A stretch of 64,000 nt of DNA, taken from contig NZ_BBNB01000002.1 in the NCBI RefSeq assembly GCF_000759835.1, positions 558,001 to 622,000 of the forward strand, given 5' to 3'. Position 1 is the first letter of the stretch; every line of letters starts with the position of its first letter. Below the pieces are notes generated by a model. The model worked only from the letters and a program-made list of their open reading frames with translations, was not told the DNA's origin and did not search any database. Shown piece by piece: positions 53,575-62,864 of the stretch. The DNA comes from Citrobacter sedlakii NBRC 105722 (GTDB lineage Bacteria; Pseudomonadota; Gammaproteobacteria; Enterobacterales; Enterobacteriaceae). The translations under genes and the position numbers were made by a program.

Positions 53575-54147
53575 ATGAGCAACCTAGGCAATAACCAGGG
53601 TGAGAATCATCTGCCCGTAACGCCGCCACCTGAAATCGTCCCCATCACCCTGAATGTCAACGGCAAGCCGCAGCAGTTGCACGTGGATACCCGCACCACC
53701 CTGCTGGATGCGCTGCGTGAGCATCTGCATCTGACCGGCAGCAAAAAAGGCTGCGATCATGGGCAGTGCGGCGCCTGTACCGTGCTGCTGAACGGTCGTC
53801 GCATCAATGCCTGTCTGACTCTGGCGGTGATGCACCAGGACGCCGCAATCACCACCATTGAAGGGTTGGGCACGCCCGACGCGCTGCATCCTGTGCAGGC
53901 CGCTTTTGTGCGACATGACGGCTACCAGTGCGGCTACTGTACGCCGGGTCAGATTTGCTCTTCCGTCGCGATGTTGCAGGAGATCGAAGAGGGGATCCCC
54001 AGCCACGTTACGCTGGATCTGGTCTCGCCGCCGGAAATGACCGCGAACGAAATTCGTGAACGGATGAGCGGCAATATCTGCCGCTGCGGGGCATACAGCA
54101 ATATCCTTGCCGCCATAGAAGATGCCGCCGGGGAACTGAAGCCATGA
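53575..54147 (+). CDS. paoA: PaoA, iron-sulfur subunit of aldehyde oxidoreductase, without Tat signal
   Basis: 190 residues. N-terminal plant-type [2Fe-2S] ferredoxin domain ([17 protein letters not shown]...AC) and C-terminal [2Fe-2S] domain ([24 protein letters not shown]). E. coli PaoA has 229 residues with a twin-arginine leader; here the protein starts [20 protein letters not shown] and joins homology right after where that leader would end. GGAGG lies before this ATG, and a frame stop bars an upstream start. The complex is therefore predicted to stay in the cytoplasm unless exported otherwise. Overlaps paoB by four bases. Confidence 0.93.
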   Translation: MSNLGNNQGENHLPVTPPPEIVPITLNVNGKPQQLHVDTRTTLLDALREHLHLTGSKKGCDHGQCGACTVLLNGRRINACLTLAVMHQDAAITTIEGLGTPDALHPVQAAFVRHDGYQCGYCTPGQICSSVAMLQEIEEGIPSHVTLDLVSPPEMTANEIRERMSGNICRCGAYSNILAAIEDAAGELKP

Positions 54148-55094
54148 AAGCCTTTACCTACGAGAAAGCGGCAACGCCCGCAGACGCGGCCTCCAGCGCC
54201 CGCCGTCATGGCAATGCGAAATTCATTGCGGGCGGCACGAATCTGCTCGATCTGATGAAGCTGGAAATTGAAACGCCCACCCACCTGATCGATGTGAACG
54301 GTCTGGATCTGGATCAGATTGAGGCCAGCGCCGACGGCGGCCTGCGGATTGGCGCGCTGGTGCGCAATACCGACCTGGCGGCTGACGAGCGTATTCGCCG
54401 TGATTACGCGGTGCTTTCCCGCGCCCTGCTGGCTGGCGCGTCGGGTCAGTTGCGTAATCAGGCCACGACGGCGGGAAACCTGCTGCAGCGCACGCGATGC
54501 CCCTATTTTTATGATACCCACCAGCCCTGCAATAAACGCTCGCCGGGCAGTGGATGCGCCGCGCTTGGCGGATTCAGCCGTCAGCATGCCGTGGTTGGCG
54601 TCAGCGACGCCTGCATCGCCACCCACCCCAGCGATATGGCCGTGGCGATGCGCCTGCTTGACGCGGTTGTCGAGACGGTGAACCCGGACGGCAACGAGCG
54701 CCGTATTCCCGTCGCTGATTTTTATCGCGCCCCGGGCGACACGCCGCATCTCGAAAATGTCTTACAGCCAGGCGAGTTTATCGTTGCCGTTACCCTTCCC
54801 CCTCCCGTGGGTGGGACGCATATTTATCGTAAGGTGCGCGATCGGGCCTCATATGCGTTCGCGCTGGTCTCGGTTGCCGCCATTGTGCAGCCAGACGGCA
54901 CCGGACGCGTGGCGCTCGGCGGCGTCGCGCACAAGCCCTGGCGAAAGGCGGAAGCCGACGCACAACTGCCGCACGGCGCGCAGGCGGTGTATGACGCGCT
55001 GTTTGCCGACGCGCATCCCACGGTGGAAAACGCATTCAAGCTAATCCTGGCGAAGCGGACGCTCGCCTCAGTGCTGACAGAAGCGGGGGCATAA
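54144..55094 (+). CDS. paoB: PaoB, FAD subunit of aldehyde oxidoreductase
   Basis: 316 residues, xanthine dehydrogenase medium-chain family. FAD-binding [16 protein letters not shown] and [18 protein letters not shown]. The cysteines in [20 protein letters not shown] and SGCAALGG plus a further Cys in SDACIATHP fit the extra [4Fe-4S] cluster known from E. coli PaoB. Passes electrons from PaoC's molybdenum centre. Confidence 0.94.
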   Translation: MKAFTYEKAATPADAASSARRHGNAKFIAGGTNLLDLMKLEIETPTHLIDVNGLDLDQIEASADGGLRIGALVRNTDLAADERIRRDYAVLSRALLAGASGQLRNQATTAGNLLQRTRCPYFYDTHQPCNKRSPGSGCAALGGFSRQHAVVGVSDACIATHPSDMAVAMRLLDAVVETVNPDGNERRIPVADFYRAPGDTPHLENVLQPGEFIVAVTLPPPVGGTHIYRKVRDRASYAFALVSVAAIVQPDGTGRVALGGVAHKPWRKAEADAQLPHGAQAVYDALFADAHPTVENAFKLILAKRTLASVLTEAGA

Positions 55095-55097
55095 GCG

Positions 55098-57296
55098 ATG
55101 AAATTTGAAAAACCAGCAGGAACCAATCCTGTCGATCGGATGCGCGTAGTGGGTCAACCGCACGATCGTATTGATGGCCCCAAAAAAACCACCGGTACCG
55201 CCCCTTACGCCTATGAATGGCATGATATCGCACCGGATGTGGCGTACGGCTATATCGTTGACGCCGCGATCGCGAAAGGCCGTATTATTTCGATGAATAC
55301 CCAGCCCGCGCTGAACGCGCCGGGGGTATTCGCGGTGGTGACCGCAGAAAACGCCGGTCCACTCGGCAAGGGCGAGCGTAACGCCGCCTCCCTACTGGGC
55401 GGACCGGACATTGAGCATTACCAGCAGGCGGTAGCGCTGATCGTGGCGGAGACCTTCGAGCAGGCGCGCGCGGCGGCCTCTCTGGTCCAGGTTGAGTACC
55501 AGCGCGAGCCGGGCGCATACGATCTGGCAAAAGAGAAACCGTCGGTCACCACCCCGCCGGAGGATCAGCCCGATCAGGACGTCGGCGATTTCGCCACCGC
55601 ATGGGCAACGGCGGCGATGAAGCTGGACGCGATCTATACCACGCCTGACCAGAGCCATATGGCGATGGAGCCTCACGCCTCGATGGCCGTCTGGGAAGGC
55701 GACAAACTGACCCTCTGGACGTCAAACCAAATGATTAACTGGGCGCATACCGATCTGGCCGAAACGCTGAACATCCCGCAGGAAAATATCCGCGTGATCT
55801 CGCCTTATATTGGCGGCGGCTTTGGCGGCAAGCTGTTCCTGCGCAGCGATGCCCTGCTGGCGGCGCTGGGGGCGCGAGCGGTGAAGCGCCCGGTCAAAGT
55901 CATGCTGCCCCGCCCGCTGATCCCGAACAACACCACCCACCGTCCGGCAACCATCCAGCATATTCGCATCGGCACCGATCGCGACGGTAAAATCAGCGCT
56001 ATCGCCCATGACAGCTGGTCCGGCACCCTGCCCGACGGCACACCGGAAACGGCCGTTAATCAGACCCGGTTTCTCTATGCAGGCGCGCATCGTCATACCG
56101 GTTTGCGCCTCGCCAGGCTCGATCTGCCGGAAGGCAACGCCATGCGCGCGCCCGGAGAAACGCCGGGGTTGATGGCGCTGGAGATCGCGATCGACGAGAT
56201 GGCGATCAAGGCCGGCGTGGATCCGGTTGAATTTCGCATTCTTAACGACACGCAGGTGGATCCGGCCAACCCGGATCGCCCTTTCTCGCGCCGTCAGTTG
56301 ATCGCCTGTTTGCGCACCGGCGCTGAGCGCTTCGGCTGGCAACAACGTCACGCCACGCCGGGAGAAGTCCGCGAAGGCAACTGGCTGATCGGCATGGGCA
56401 TGGCGGCGGGTTTCCGCGATAACCTTGTCGCCCCTTCCGGCGCGCGGGTGGCGCTGGACGCCAGCGGTACGCTGACCGTTGAAACAGACATGACTGACAT
56501 CGGCACCGGCAGCTACACCATCATCGCCCAGACGGCGGCGGAGATGCTCGGCCTGCCGCTGGAAAGCGTCGACGTCAGGCTGGGCGACTCCGCCTTCCCC
56601 ATTTCCGCCGGTTCCGGTGGACAGTGGGGCGCCAATACCTCCACCGCAGGCGTATACGCCGCCTGCGTCAAGTTACGGGAATCCATCGCCAAAAAACTGG
56701 GCTTCAACCCCGAGACGGCGGTATTTGAAGCAGGAGAAATCTGCGGCGACGGACGCCGGGTTTCGCTTCGCGAGGCGACAGCAGACGGTGCGCTGAATGC
56801 GGAAGATAAGATCGAGTTTGGCGATTTAGCGGAGAAATACCAGCAGTCCACCTTTGCAGGCCACTTTGTGGAAGTTGGCGTTGACGCCGCGACCGGCGAG
56901 ATCCGGGTACGCCGGATGCTGGCGGTGTGCGCCGCGGGCCGCATTCTGAATCCGAAGACCGCCCGCAGCCAGGTGATTGGCGCCATGACCATGGGGATTG
57001 GCGCCGCGCTGATGGAAGAGCTGGCGGTGGACACGCGGCAGGGTTATTTCGTTAACCACGATCTGGCGGCGTACGAAGTGCCGGTACATGCTGATATCCC
57101 TGAGCAGGAGGTGATTTTCCTGGATGACACCGACCCGATCTCCTCGCCAATGAAAGCGAAAGGCGTCGGCGAGCTGGGGCTTTGCGGCGTCAGCGCGGCT
57201 ATCGCTAACGCGGTCTATAACGCCACGGGCGTACGGGTGCGGGATTATCCGGTCAGACTGGATTCGTTGCTCAGTGAGCTGCCGGATGTGGTGTAA
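55098..57296 (+). CDS. paoC: PaoC, molybdenum-cofactor subunit of aldehyde oxidoreductase
   Basis: 732 residues, same length as E. coli PaoC. Moco-binding GGGFGGKLFLRSDALLAA, RAPGETPGLMALE and the active-site base E692 in KGVGELGLCGVSAA are present. Binds molybdopterin cytosine dinucleotide and oxidises aromatic aldehydes to acids. Follows paoB by three bases. Confidence 0.95.
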   Translation: MKFEKPAGTNPVDRMRVVGQPHDRIDGPKKTTGTAPYAYEWHDIAPDVAYGYIVDAAIAKGRIISMNTQPALNAPGVFAVVTAENAGPLGKGERNAASLLGGPDIEHYQQAVALIVAETFEQARAAASLVQVEYQREPGAYDLAKEKPSVTTPPEDQPDQDVGDFATAWATAAMKLDAIYTTPDQSHMAMEPHASMAVWEGDKLTLWTSNQMINWAHTDLAETLNIPQENIRVISPYIGGGFGGKLFLRSDALLAALGARAVKRPVKVMLPRPLIPNNTTHRPATIQHIRIGTDRDGKISAIAHDSWSGTLPDGTPETAVNQTRFLYAGAHRHTGLRLARLDLPEGNAMRAPGETPGLMALEIAIDEMAIKAGVDPVEFRILNDTQVDPANPDRPFSRRQLIACLRTGAERFGWQQRHATPGEVREGNWLIGMGMAAGFRDNLVAPSGARVALDASGTLTVETDMTDIGTGSYTIIAQTAAEMLGLPLESVDVRLGDSAFPISAGSGGQWGANTSTAGVYAACVKLRESIAKKLGFNPETAVFEAGEICGDGRRVSLREATADGALNAEDKIEFGDLAEKYQQSTFAGHFVEVGVDAATGEIRVRRMLAVCAAGRILNPKTARSQVIGAMTMGIGAALMEELAVDTRQGYFVNHDLAAYEVPVHADIPEQEVIFLDDTDPISSPMKAKGVGELGLCGVSAAIANAVYNATGVRVRDYPVRLDSLLSELPDVV

Positions 57297-57305
57297 GGAG
57301 AGTGT

Positions 57306-58238
57306 ATGCAGCAATCGCTTATCGGCCTGACGGACGCGCCGGGCAGGACGCCCCAGGCTGCCTTTCTGACCGATGATAGCCGGGATATTTTACGCTTTGC
57401 GCTGGAGGCGTTAGCGAACGGTATGGGGGCGGCGCTGGTGACGCTGGTCGACATCCGCGGCGGCGCGGCGCGTCCGCTGGGGGCGCAGATGACCGTACGC
57501 GAGGACGGACAGTATTGCGGCTTTGTTTCCGGTGGGTGTGTGGAAGGGGCGGTCGCCTTTGAAGCGATGGAGGCGATCCGCTGCGCTCAGGATCGCACTG
57601 TGCGCTACGGTGAAGGCTCGCCGTGGTTCGACATTGTGCTTCCCTGCGGCGGGGGGATTACCCTCAACATTCATACGCTGCGTTCGGCACAGCCGCTGCA
57701 CGAAGTCTTGCATCAGCTTGAACGCCGCCAGCCCGTGACGTTGCGCTACTGCCCGACCTCACAAACGTTAGCCGTTCAGCCTGGTTACAGCAAAACACGC
57801 TGGCGCAACGGCGAATTTGCGCTGGGCTTTCGCCCCTGCGTGCGGGTCATGATATTTGGTCGCTCCGTGGAGGCGCAGACCACCGCGCTGCTCGCCGAAG
57901 CGGCGGGCTACGATGTGCAGCTTTGCGCCGACGCCACGCTTTTCCCGCCACCGGATGCCGATACGGCGGTACTTTTGCTCTGGCACGATCTTGACCGCGA
58001 ATTTCCCGTTTTGCAGGCGGCGCTGGCGGCAAAGCCGTTTTATATCGGCGCGCTGGGCAGTTACCGCACGCACCAGAAACGGGTTGCCCGACTTTGCGCA
58101 CACGGCTGGCGACAGAAGGATATCGCCCGCATCAACGCGCCTGTGGGCATTTTTCCCAAAGCGCGCGATGCCCGCTCGCTGGCGCTGTCAGTGCTGGCGG
58201 ACGTGGCGGCGACGCGGCTGAAAAGCGAAGCATCCTGA
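57306..58238 (+). CDS. paoD: PaoD, XdhC/CoxI-family molybdenum cofactor chaperone
   Basis: 310 residues. CoxI-type N-terminal region (ALVTLVDIRGGAARPLGAQM, YCGFVSGGCVEGAVAFEAM with the conserved Cys) and C-terminal Rossmann-like XdhC domain (MIFGRSVEAQTTALLAEAAGYDV, FYIGALGSYRTHQKR). In E. coli PaoD binds and inserts the cofactor into PaoC. Shares one base with the next gene (TGATG). Confidence 0.93.
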   Translation: MQQSLIGLTDAPGRTPQAAFLTDDSRDILRFALEALANGMGAALVTLVDIRGGAARPLGAQMTVREDGQYCGFVSGGCVEGAVAFEAMEAIRCAQDRTVRYGEGSPWFDIVLPCGGGITLNIHTLRSAQPLHEVLHQLERRQPVTLRYCPTSQTLAVQPGYSKTRWRNGEFALGFRPCVRVMIFGRSVEAQTTALLAEAAGYDVQLCADATLFPPPDADTAVLLLWHDLDREFPVLQAALAAKPFYIGALGSYRTHQKRVARLCAHGWRQKDIARINAPVGIFPKARDARSLALSVLADVAATRLKSEAS

Positions 58239-58792
58239 TGTCGTCGCCGGTGGTGATTGTTCTGGCGGGCGGAAAAGGCGAACGCTTTACCAGGGCTGGC
58301 GCCTCCGGGCATAAGCTGGATGCGCGGATTGGCGCGGATTCAGTGCTCGGGCATGTGCTCCGGGCGGTTGACGATGCCGGGTTGCGCTGGCACCTTGTCC
58401 GGCCCGCTGGCGGAACAAGCGGCATGGGGGTATCCATTACGCAGGGGGTTCACGCGACGGCTGAGGCGAGTGGATGGTTGCTCCTGCCTGCGGATTTACC
58501 GTTGATTCGTCCTGCGTCGCTGCAAGCTGTCGCGGCGGGGTTAGCGCAATATTCGGTGGTCGTGCCCTGGTATCGTCAGCAGCATGGGCATCCGGTCGGG
58601 TTTGGACGTCGTTGGCTACCGCAGCTGCTGGCGCTGTCTGGCGACACGGGCGCGAAGGCCATCGTGCATACTGCGCGTACGGAAAACGAGGTCTACGATC
58701 TGGCGCTGGACGATGCGGGTATCACGTTTGATATCGACACCCCCGACGATTTGCGGGCGGCCCGCCTGCATAGTCATACAGAACGGCGGTAA
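58238..58792 (+). CDS. MocA-like molybdopterin nucleotidyltransferase
   Basis: 184 residues, MobA/MocA NTP-transferase fold. P-loop-like VIVLAGGKGERF at the start, LLLPADLPLIRPASLQAV in the middle, GHPVGFGRRWLPQLLALSGDTGAKA near the C-terminus. Likely makes molybdopterin cytosine dinucleotide, the cofactor PaoC needs; E. coli relies on a separately encoded MocA. The LxAGxSxRxGxxK core is altered (GGKGERFTRAGASGHKLD), with an insertion before the lysine. The gene is coupled to paoD. Confidence 0.85.
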   Translation: MSSPVVIVLAGGKGERFTRAGASGHKLDARIGADSVLGHVLRAVDDAGLRWHLVRPAGGTSGMGVSITQGVHATAEASGWLLLPADLPLIRPASLQAVAAGLAQYSVVVPWYRQQHGHPVGFGRRWLPQLLALSGDTGAKAIVHTARTENEVYDLALDDAGITFDIDTPDDLRAARLHSHTERR

Positions 58793-59072
58793 CAGGGAAC
58801 GCGCGCATCCTGCGTCGGGCCGTTATAGTCCGGCTGTTACATGGCCTGACCTTCACGCTGGATGATTATAATACCCCTATGACCTTATCTTTTATTTTCC
58901 TTGCCTGCCACACGGTATGCCGGAATAAGCCGCAACGAATTAACCCGGTCGCATAGCAATGCGCACTACGGCCTGGATGTTTAATTCGTTATTTAAAAAT
59001 AAACAATCTTTCTCTATAGCATTCGTAGCCAGTCTGGATAATTGCGTTGACTTACTTGCCAGGCTAACACAG
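58793..59072. other. intergenic region between the pao operon and the lipoprotein gene
   Basis: 280 bases. No gene or clear terminator seen. TATAAT-like words occur at 58866-58872 and TTGACT at 59047-59052, which could serve lipoprotein transcription, unproven. Confidence 0.4.
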
Positions 59073-59471
59073 ATGAAAAGATTATCCCGAAATGTTTTGT
59101 TTATGACTTTATTTACGCTCACCGCCTGCAGCGCGACGGGAGCAGATAAGATTGAACCAATCCGACAGATGCAAATTCCGCTTGTGCTACCGAACGATAG
59201 CGCGGCGAAAATACCTTTATCGCAACTTGCTTCGTTGTACCAGTACAATCATCAGCATATCTCTACGCTGTCGGCGTCGATAAAAACGCGTTATTTGCAG
59301 GAAGTGAAGCCGAAAGAGATATTTGAACACGATAATGACGTGCAGCGCGTTTACGCAGCGTTATCGAAACTGGAAGAGTTGCAGATGATGAATGAACATT
59401 ACTTTACGGAGAGAAATGAGACGGGGTTACGCAAAATTGAAAACGCCCTGTCTCCGCTTATGCGTGGATAA
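59073..59471 (+). CDS. putative lipoprotein of unknown function
   Basis: 132 residues from MKRLSRNVLFMTLFTLTACS. The lipobox LTAC puts the lipidated Cys at residue 19. The mature part is mostly helical with charged stretches (FEHDNDVQRVYAALSKLEELQ). The longer open frame beginning 38 codons upstream would bury the signal and is rejected. I do not recognise a family. Shares a bidirectional terminator with the OmpA-like gene facing it. Confidence 0.75.
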   Translation: MKRLSRNVLFMTLFTLTACSATGADKIEPIRQMQIPLVLPNDSAAKIPLSQLASLYQYNHQHISTLSASIKTRYLQEVKPKEIFEHDNDVQRVYAALSKLEELQMMNEHYFTERNETGLRKIENALSPLMRG

Positions 59472-59503
59472 AAAAAACCGACACGTCGTGTGTCGGTTTT
59501 TTT
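59471..59503. terminator. bidirectional intrinsic terminator
   Basis: CCGACAC and GTGTCGG with a five-base loop, flanked by a run of A on the left and T on the right. It can serve the lipoprotein gene on one strand and the OmpA-like gene on the other. Confidence 0.92.
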
Positions 59504-59506
59504 CAT

Positions 59507-60550
59507 TTACGTGTCGCTGATTTCCACGACCACCCGGCGGTCCGGTGACAGACAGTTAATCAGTGTCTGCCCTTGCTGGCCGTCACACTGTGCGCCGGTG
59601 ACGGATTCGCTTTCGCCACGACCCTCGGCGCGAATATTTTGCGCCGGGATCCCCAGAGTCATCAGCGCGTCGGCCACCGTCTGCGCACGGCGGGCGGAGA
59701 GTTCCTGATTATACCCCTCGCTGCCAGTACGATCGCTGTACCCTACTACTACGGTGGATTTATCTTTCGCAGGCTGCAGACCCGGGCTGTTATAAAGCTG
59801 ACGAATGGCTGACTGGCCTTCCGCGGTCAACGTTGCCGAGTTGTAGTCAAACATCACGTCAGATTTCAGGTTGAAATGCCGCGGTTCCGGCGCGGGTGCG
59901 GGCGCGACAACCGGGACCGCCACGGCAGGCGCATCATCGTGTTGACCAAAGCGGTAGGTTACGCCGGCAGTCACGGAACTGACGTCACTGCTTACGCCAA
60001 TCTGGTTGGCGTTGCCGACGTTGCTGACCCACTGGTATTCGACACGGCCAGCCCAGTTTTTATTGAAGGCGTATTCCGTACCGACGGCCGCCAGTGGACG
60101 CACGCCAGTTTCAAAACGGTTATGCCCGCTGACGTCAGACTCCGCGCGATAGCCCATCGCCCCTGCACGGCCATAAACATCCCAGTTATTCGTGACGGCA
60201 TAGCTGGCTTTCAGAGACATTTGCAGACCCTGCGCCTTCAGTTTTGCCCCCGAGCCACCGTGCTGACCGGCGATCTGCATATTGCCTAAGTAGTCGTAAC
60301 CGCCTTCCACCGCCAGCCACGGGGTGATTTGATAGCCGGTGTAAATCCCTCCGCCGACGTTATCACGATCGATATTAAAATGATTCGAGTCATTATTATT
60401 TTCGACCGCTTTGGCACCGGTTTTCGCATCAAAATAATGTGACCAGCCAAATTTTGCGCCGCCGTACCAGGTGCCCGCGTCCGCTGCCGCGAAGGCAGAT
60501 GTGGCGCTGAACGCATTCGCGATAATTAAAGCTATTACTGTCTTTTTCAT
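59507..60550 (-). CDS. OmpA-family outer membrane protein (second OmpA-like copy)
   Basis: 347 residues from MKKTVIALIIANAFSATSAF, signal cut after AFA; 14 extra upstream codons are rejected. Eight-stranded N-terminal barrel (WYGGAKFGWSHYFD to GVTYRFGQHD), a Pro-Ala-Val linker, then the peptidoglycan-binding OmpA_C domain with FDYNSATLTAEGQSAIRQL and the NX2LSxxRAxxV motif (NQELSARRAQTVADAL). Same architecture as E. coli OmpA but clearly diverged; the main ompA is not expected at this map position, so this is probably a paralogue. Confidence 0.92.
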   Translation of the reverse strand: MKKTVIALIIANAFSATSAFAAADAGTWYGGAKFGWSHYFDAKTGAKAVENNNDSNHFNIDRDNVGGGIYTGYQITPWLAVEGGYDYLGNMQIAGQHGGSGAKLKAQGLQMSLKASYAVTNNWDVYGRAGAMGYRAESDVSGHNRFETGVRPLAAVGTEYAFNKNWAGRVEYQWVSNVGNANQIGVSSDVSSVTAGVTYRFGQHDDAPAVAVPVVAPAPAPEPRHFNLKSDVMFDYNSATLTAEGQSAIRQLYNSPGLQPAKDKSTVVVGYSDRTGSEGYNQELSARRAQTVADALMTLGIPAQNIRAEGRGESESVTGAQCDGQQGQTLINCLSPDRRVVVEISDT

Positions 60551-60663
60551 GTATTTCCCGTTTACCTGAACCTGAGTTAGATTCGTTTGCAAAGTGACTC
60601 AGTGGGCAAACGATATAACGAAAGTCGCAACGGGTTAATTCGTTTTCTGTTTAATTTTAAATT

Positions 60664-61293
60664 TTAAAAACTCTCGGGAAGATGACCCAGTTCAAGCAGA
60701 TACCCCCCGCGCTTGAAGGTGATATATTTCCCCTGTTTGAGCGCAGAGAGGACGTTCAGTATACTGCTGCGCGATAAAAGCGTGCGATCCTGAATATAGT
60801 CAAGAATGGTGGTACGCATACGCGTTTCTTCAGGCAATAATATCATTTCATGCAGATGGTTACGTATTACCGAATAGGTACGTTGCTGCACGATCTGCGC
60901 ATCGCGATATATCAGATATGCCGTATGGTAAGAGAGCAACGCCGCCACGTCTTCCCAGACGCCCTCCTGACGAAAGCGCGCCGCCGCCAATTGCGCATCA
61001 ACACGCAGTACGGTGGAGACTGATTCTGTCCGCAATATATGACCTTGTGTCGGCTGTATCATTTCTGCGATTCCGAACAGGTGCGGTTCGTAAACCGTAA
61101 CGATCAAAAGACCATCCGAAGCGCGAAGAATGGACAGTTCGCCCTCCAGCAGTAAATACATCTGCTGGCGGCCTTTATAAGTCCAGGTCATCCGTTTTCG
61201 CGGTGCAACGGTCAGTTTTTCTGCGACCGGCTCAATGATCGCCGTCAGGCGGGCGATGGATTCCTCGGGGCGAACGGGAGGTAAAACAAGCAT
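60664..61293 (-). CDS. IprA-family winged-helix regulator (YaiV-like)
   Basis: 209 residues. The N-terminal cyclic-nucleotide-like beta barrel (MTWTYKGRQQMYLLLEGELSI, VYEPHLFGIAEMI) lacks a recognisable cAMP pocket. The C-terminal winged helix is RMRTTILDYIQDRTLLSRSSILNVLSALKQGKYI. It resembles E. coli YaiV and IprA, an oxidative-stress-linked regulator. It lies upstream of the OmpA-like gene on the same strand (about 110 bases apart) and may regulate it; inference. Confidence 0.85.
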   Translation of the reverse strand: MLVLPPVRPEESIARLTAIIEPVAEKLTVAPRKRMTWTYKGRQQMYLLLEGELSILRASDGLLIVTVYEPHLFGIAEMIQPTQGHILRTESVSTVLRVDAQLAAARFRQEGVWEDVAALLSYHTAYLIYRDAQIVQQRTYSVIRNHLHEMILLPEETRMRTTILDYIQDRTLLSRSSILNVLSALKQGKYITFKRGGYLLELGHLPESF

Positions 61294-61484
61294 GACGGAT
61301 CCTTATCACTGAAAAGTGATGTCAGTATAGTCCAGTCGGGACGCGCAATAAGATAGTCAAAAATGTATTCATGCTTCGTTGTAAAAAGTCAGGGGAAAGA
61401 AATGACTGCCGGGATGACTGCCCTGCGTGATTATCTAACCCTACAGGAATTTATTTTCCTGAGGAGCATAAATGTTGTTTATTT

Positions 61485-61880
61485 TTAAATTTCGGACGCG
61501 TTACGCCGGTTAAATTGCTGTTCGATGATACGGTTTCCCCACTGGTCGCCCTGCCACTCTTTTTCAAGCCTGAAGCCAAAAGATTCATACAGCCGACGCG
61601 CCGCCGTCAGCTTATTAAAGGTCCATAAATGTACCGTATGGAAGCCTTTCTCATCACAAAACCGCATGGCTTCAGCCAACAGTCTTCGCCCGATGCCATG
61701 CCCCCGGCAGCCATCATCCAGAATGAACCAGCGCAGGTGCGCCTCTGTTTCAAGAAGAGTATGCACTGCCGAGGGCGAATAGTCGGTGGCCGCCAGCGTA
61801 TTGGCCATAAATCCTAACTCACGAACCATCAGGCGAGAGGAAATGCGAATGTCTCTGACAACAGGTGAATCAATGTTCAT
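61485..61880 (-). pseudogene. collapsed MarR-GNAT fusion gene (internal in-frame deletion)
   Basis: 131-residue open frame. Residues about 8-44 (DIRISSRLMVRELGFMANTL...SAVHTLLE) look like the N-terminal helix region of MarR regulators of the MarR-GNAT fusion type. From residue 45 (TEAHLRWFILDDGCRGHGIGRRLLAEA) it is the C-terminal half of a GNAT acetyltransferase with acetyl-CoA motif A (RGHGIG). The winged helix and first half of the GNAT fold are missing, with no frameshift. Full-length relatives are about 300 residues. It could still make a stable fragment, but DNA binding and normal catalysis are unlikely. Confidence 0.7.
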
Positions 61881-61898
61881 TGAGTGCTCTCCGAAATT

Positions 61899-61936
61899 TA
61901 GTTGTGCTATACAACTATGTAGAGTGCGGTTGTCAA
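61899..61936 (-). promoter_or_regulatory. promoter with MarR-type operator upstream of the collapsed gene
   Basis: Perfect inverted repeat TAGTTGT-5-ACAACTA at 61899-61917, 18 bases before the ATG. On the minus strand a consensus -35 TTGACA (61931-61936) sits about 17 bases before a TGTATA-like -10 that lies within the repeat. The arrangement is typical of an autorepressed MarR gene. Confidence 0.7.
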
Positions 61937-62104
61937 CGAAGTTGTGATTGTGACCAGCCCCCAGTCTTAGATACGACCGTCAGTGAGTGATGTCGTTTTG
62001 CGTTGATGACGCGATAGGCTGAAACAGGCGACATATCCTTCTGAGTTAGCCGCCATTCCGCCAGAAAGAGCAGAATAACTCAATATCGGCCCGACACTTA
62101 GCTG

Positions 62105-62704
62105 CTACCTTAAGTAAGCATCATGCAAATGAGAGCAGTGGATATAAATCTCGCCTATCCGTGATGATCGCCTCAATTTTTTTAATAAAGAATACTGGTA
62201 ATAATAAATACTTTTAGTCGAGCAATTAAGAATGGGTGCGATATTTCTTACGGACATACCGGAGAGGCGTTTACGTAACACGAATATTTCTTTCTCTGTT
62301 ATCGGTACGACATCTTTCAGTACCACGCTTTGTCCATAAGACAGGCTATCCAGAGCAGAGACAAACGTCTTTATATCCTTGTCCTCAACCGACAGCAAGA
62401 TCATATCTTTTTGTTTATTATGCCAATATTTCGCCAGTGAAGGCATGAAAAGATCAATAACCAACACAACCTTTAGGCCTGTCTTGTGCAGGTTTTCAAG
62501 CCAATCATCATGAATAAAGAAAATAACATTATCGATGCAAAAATTGACGAACAGGAATTCTTCTACTCGATTTATCACGTTTGTTTCGGTAATCAGATGG
62601 GCAAGAGAATAAGTGAACAGTGGATTATTATCTGGCCACACATTGAGGGTTATTGCCTCATGAGGTTGTGCTTTAAAATGTGTATCCATACCTTGTAACA
62701 ACAT
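62105..62704 (-). CDS. LuxR-type DNA-binding regulator
   Basis: 199 residues; start uncertain (a GTG two codons earlier and an ATG at 62689 are alternatives, none with a good ribosome site). The N-terminal part has a receiver-like strand VVLVIDLFMPSL but no full acidic pocket. The C-terminal helix-turn-helix is ITEKEIFVLRKRLSGMSVRNIAPILNCSTKSIYYYQYSLLKKL. Similar in build to RcsA- or FimZ-like regulators that work without phosphorylation. Low GC compared with the rest of the window. Confidence 0.75.
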   Translation of the reverse strand: MLLQGMDTHFKAQPHEAITLNVWPDNNPLFTYSLAHLITETNVINRVEEFLFVNFCIDNVIFFIHDDWLENLHKTGLKVVLVIDLFMPSLAKYWHNKQKDMILLSVEDKDIKTFVSALDSLSYGQSVVLKDVVPITEKEIFVLRKRLSGMSVRNIAPILNCSTKSIYYYQYSLLKKLRRSSRIGEIYIHCSHLHDAYLR

Positions 62705-62864
62705 ACCCACCGGTAATATAAGATATTTTCCCCGGCATACCAGAAATCATCATAATGGCCTTCATAAATTGAAATGCCATTCCTTTATAACATTTATGAA
62801 TCAGAGCAGACAGCAACCGTCAATGTTGATATCTGCTCTCTATTCATCAATGAAATATATTAAA

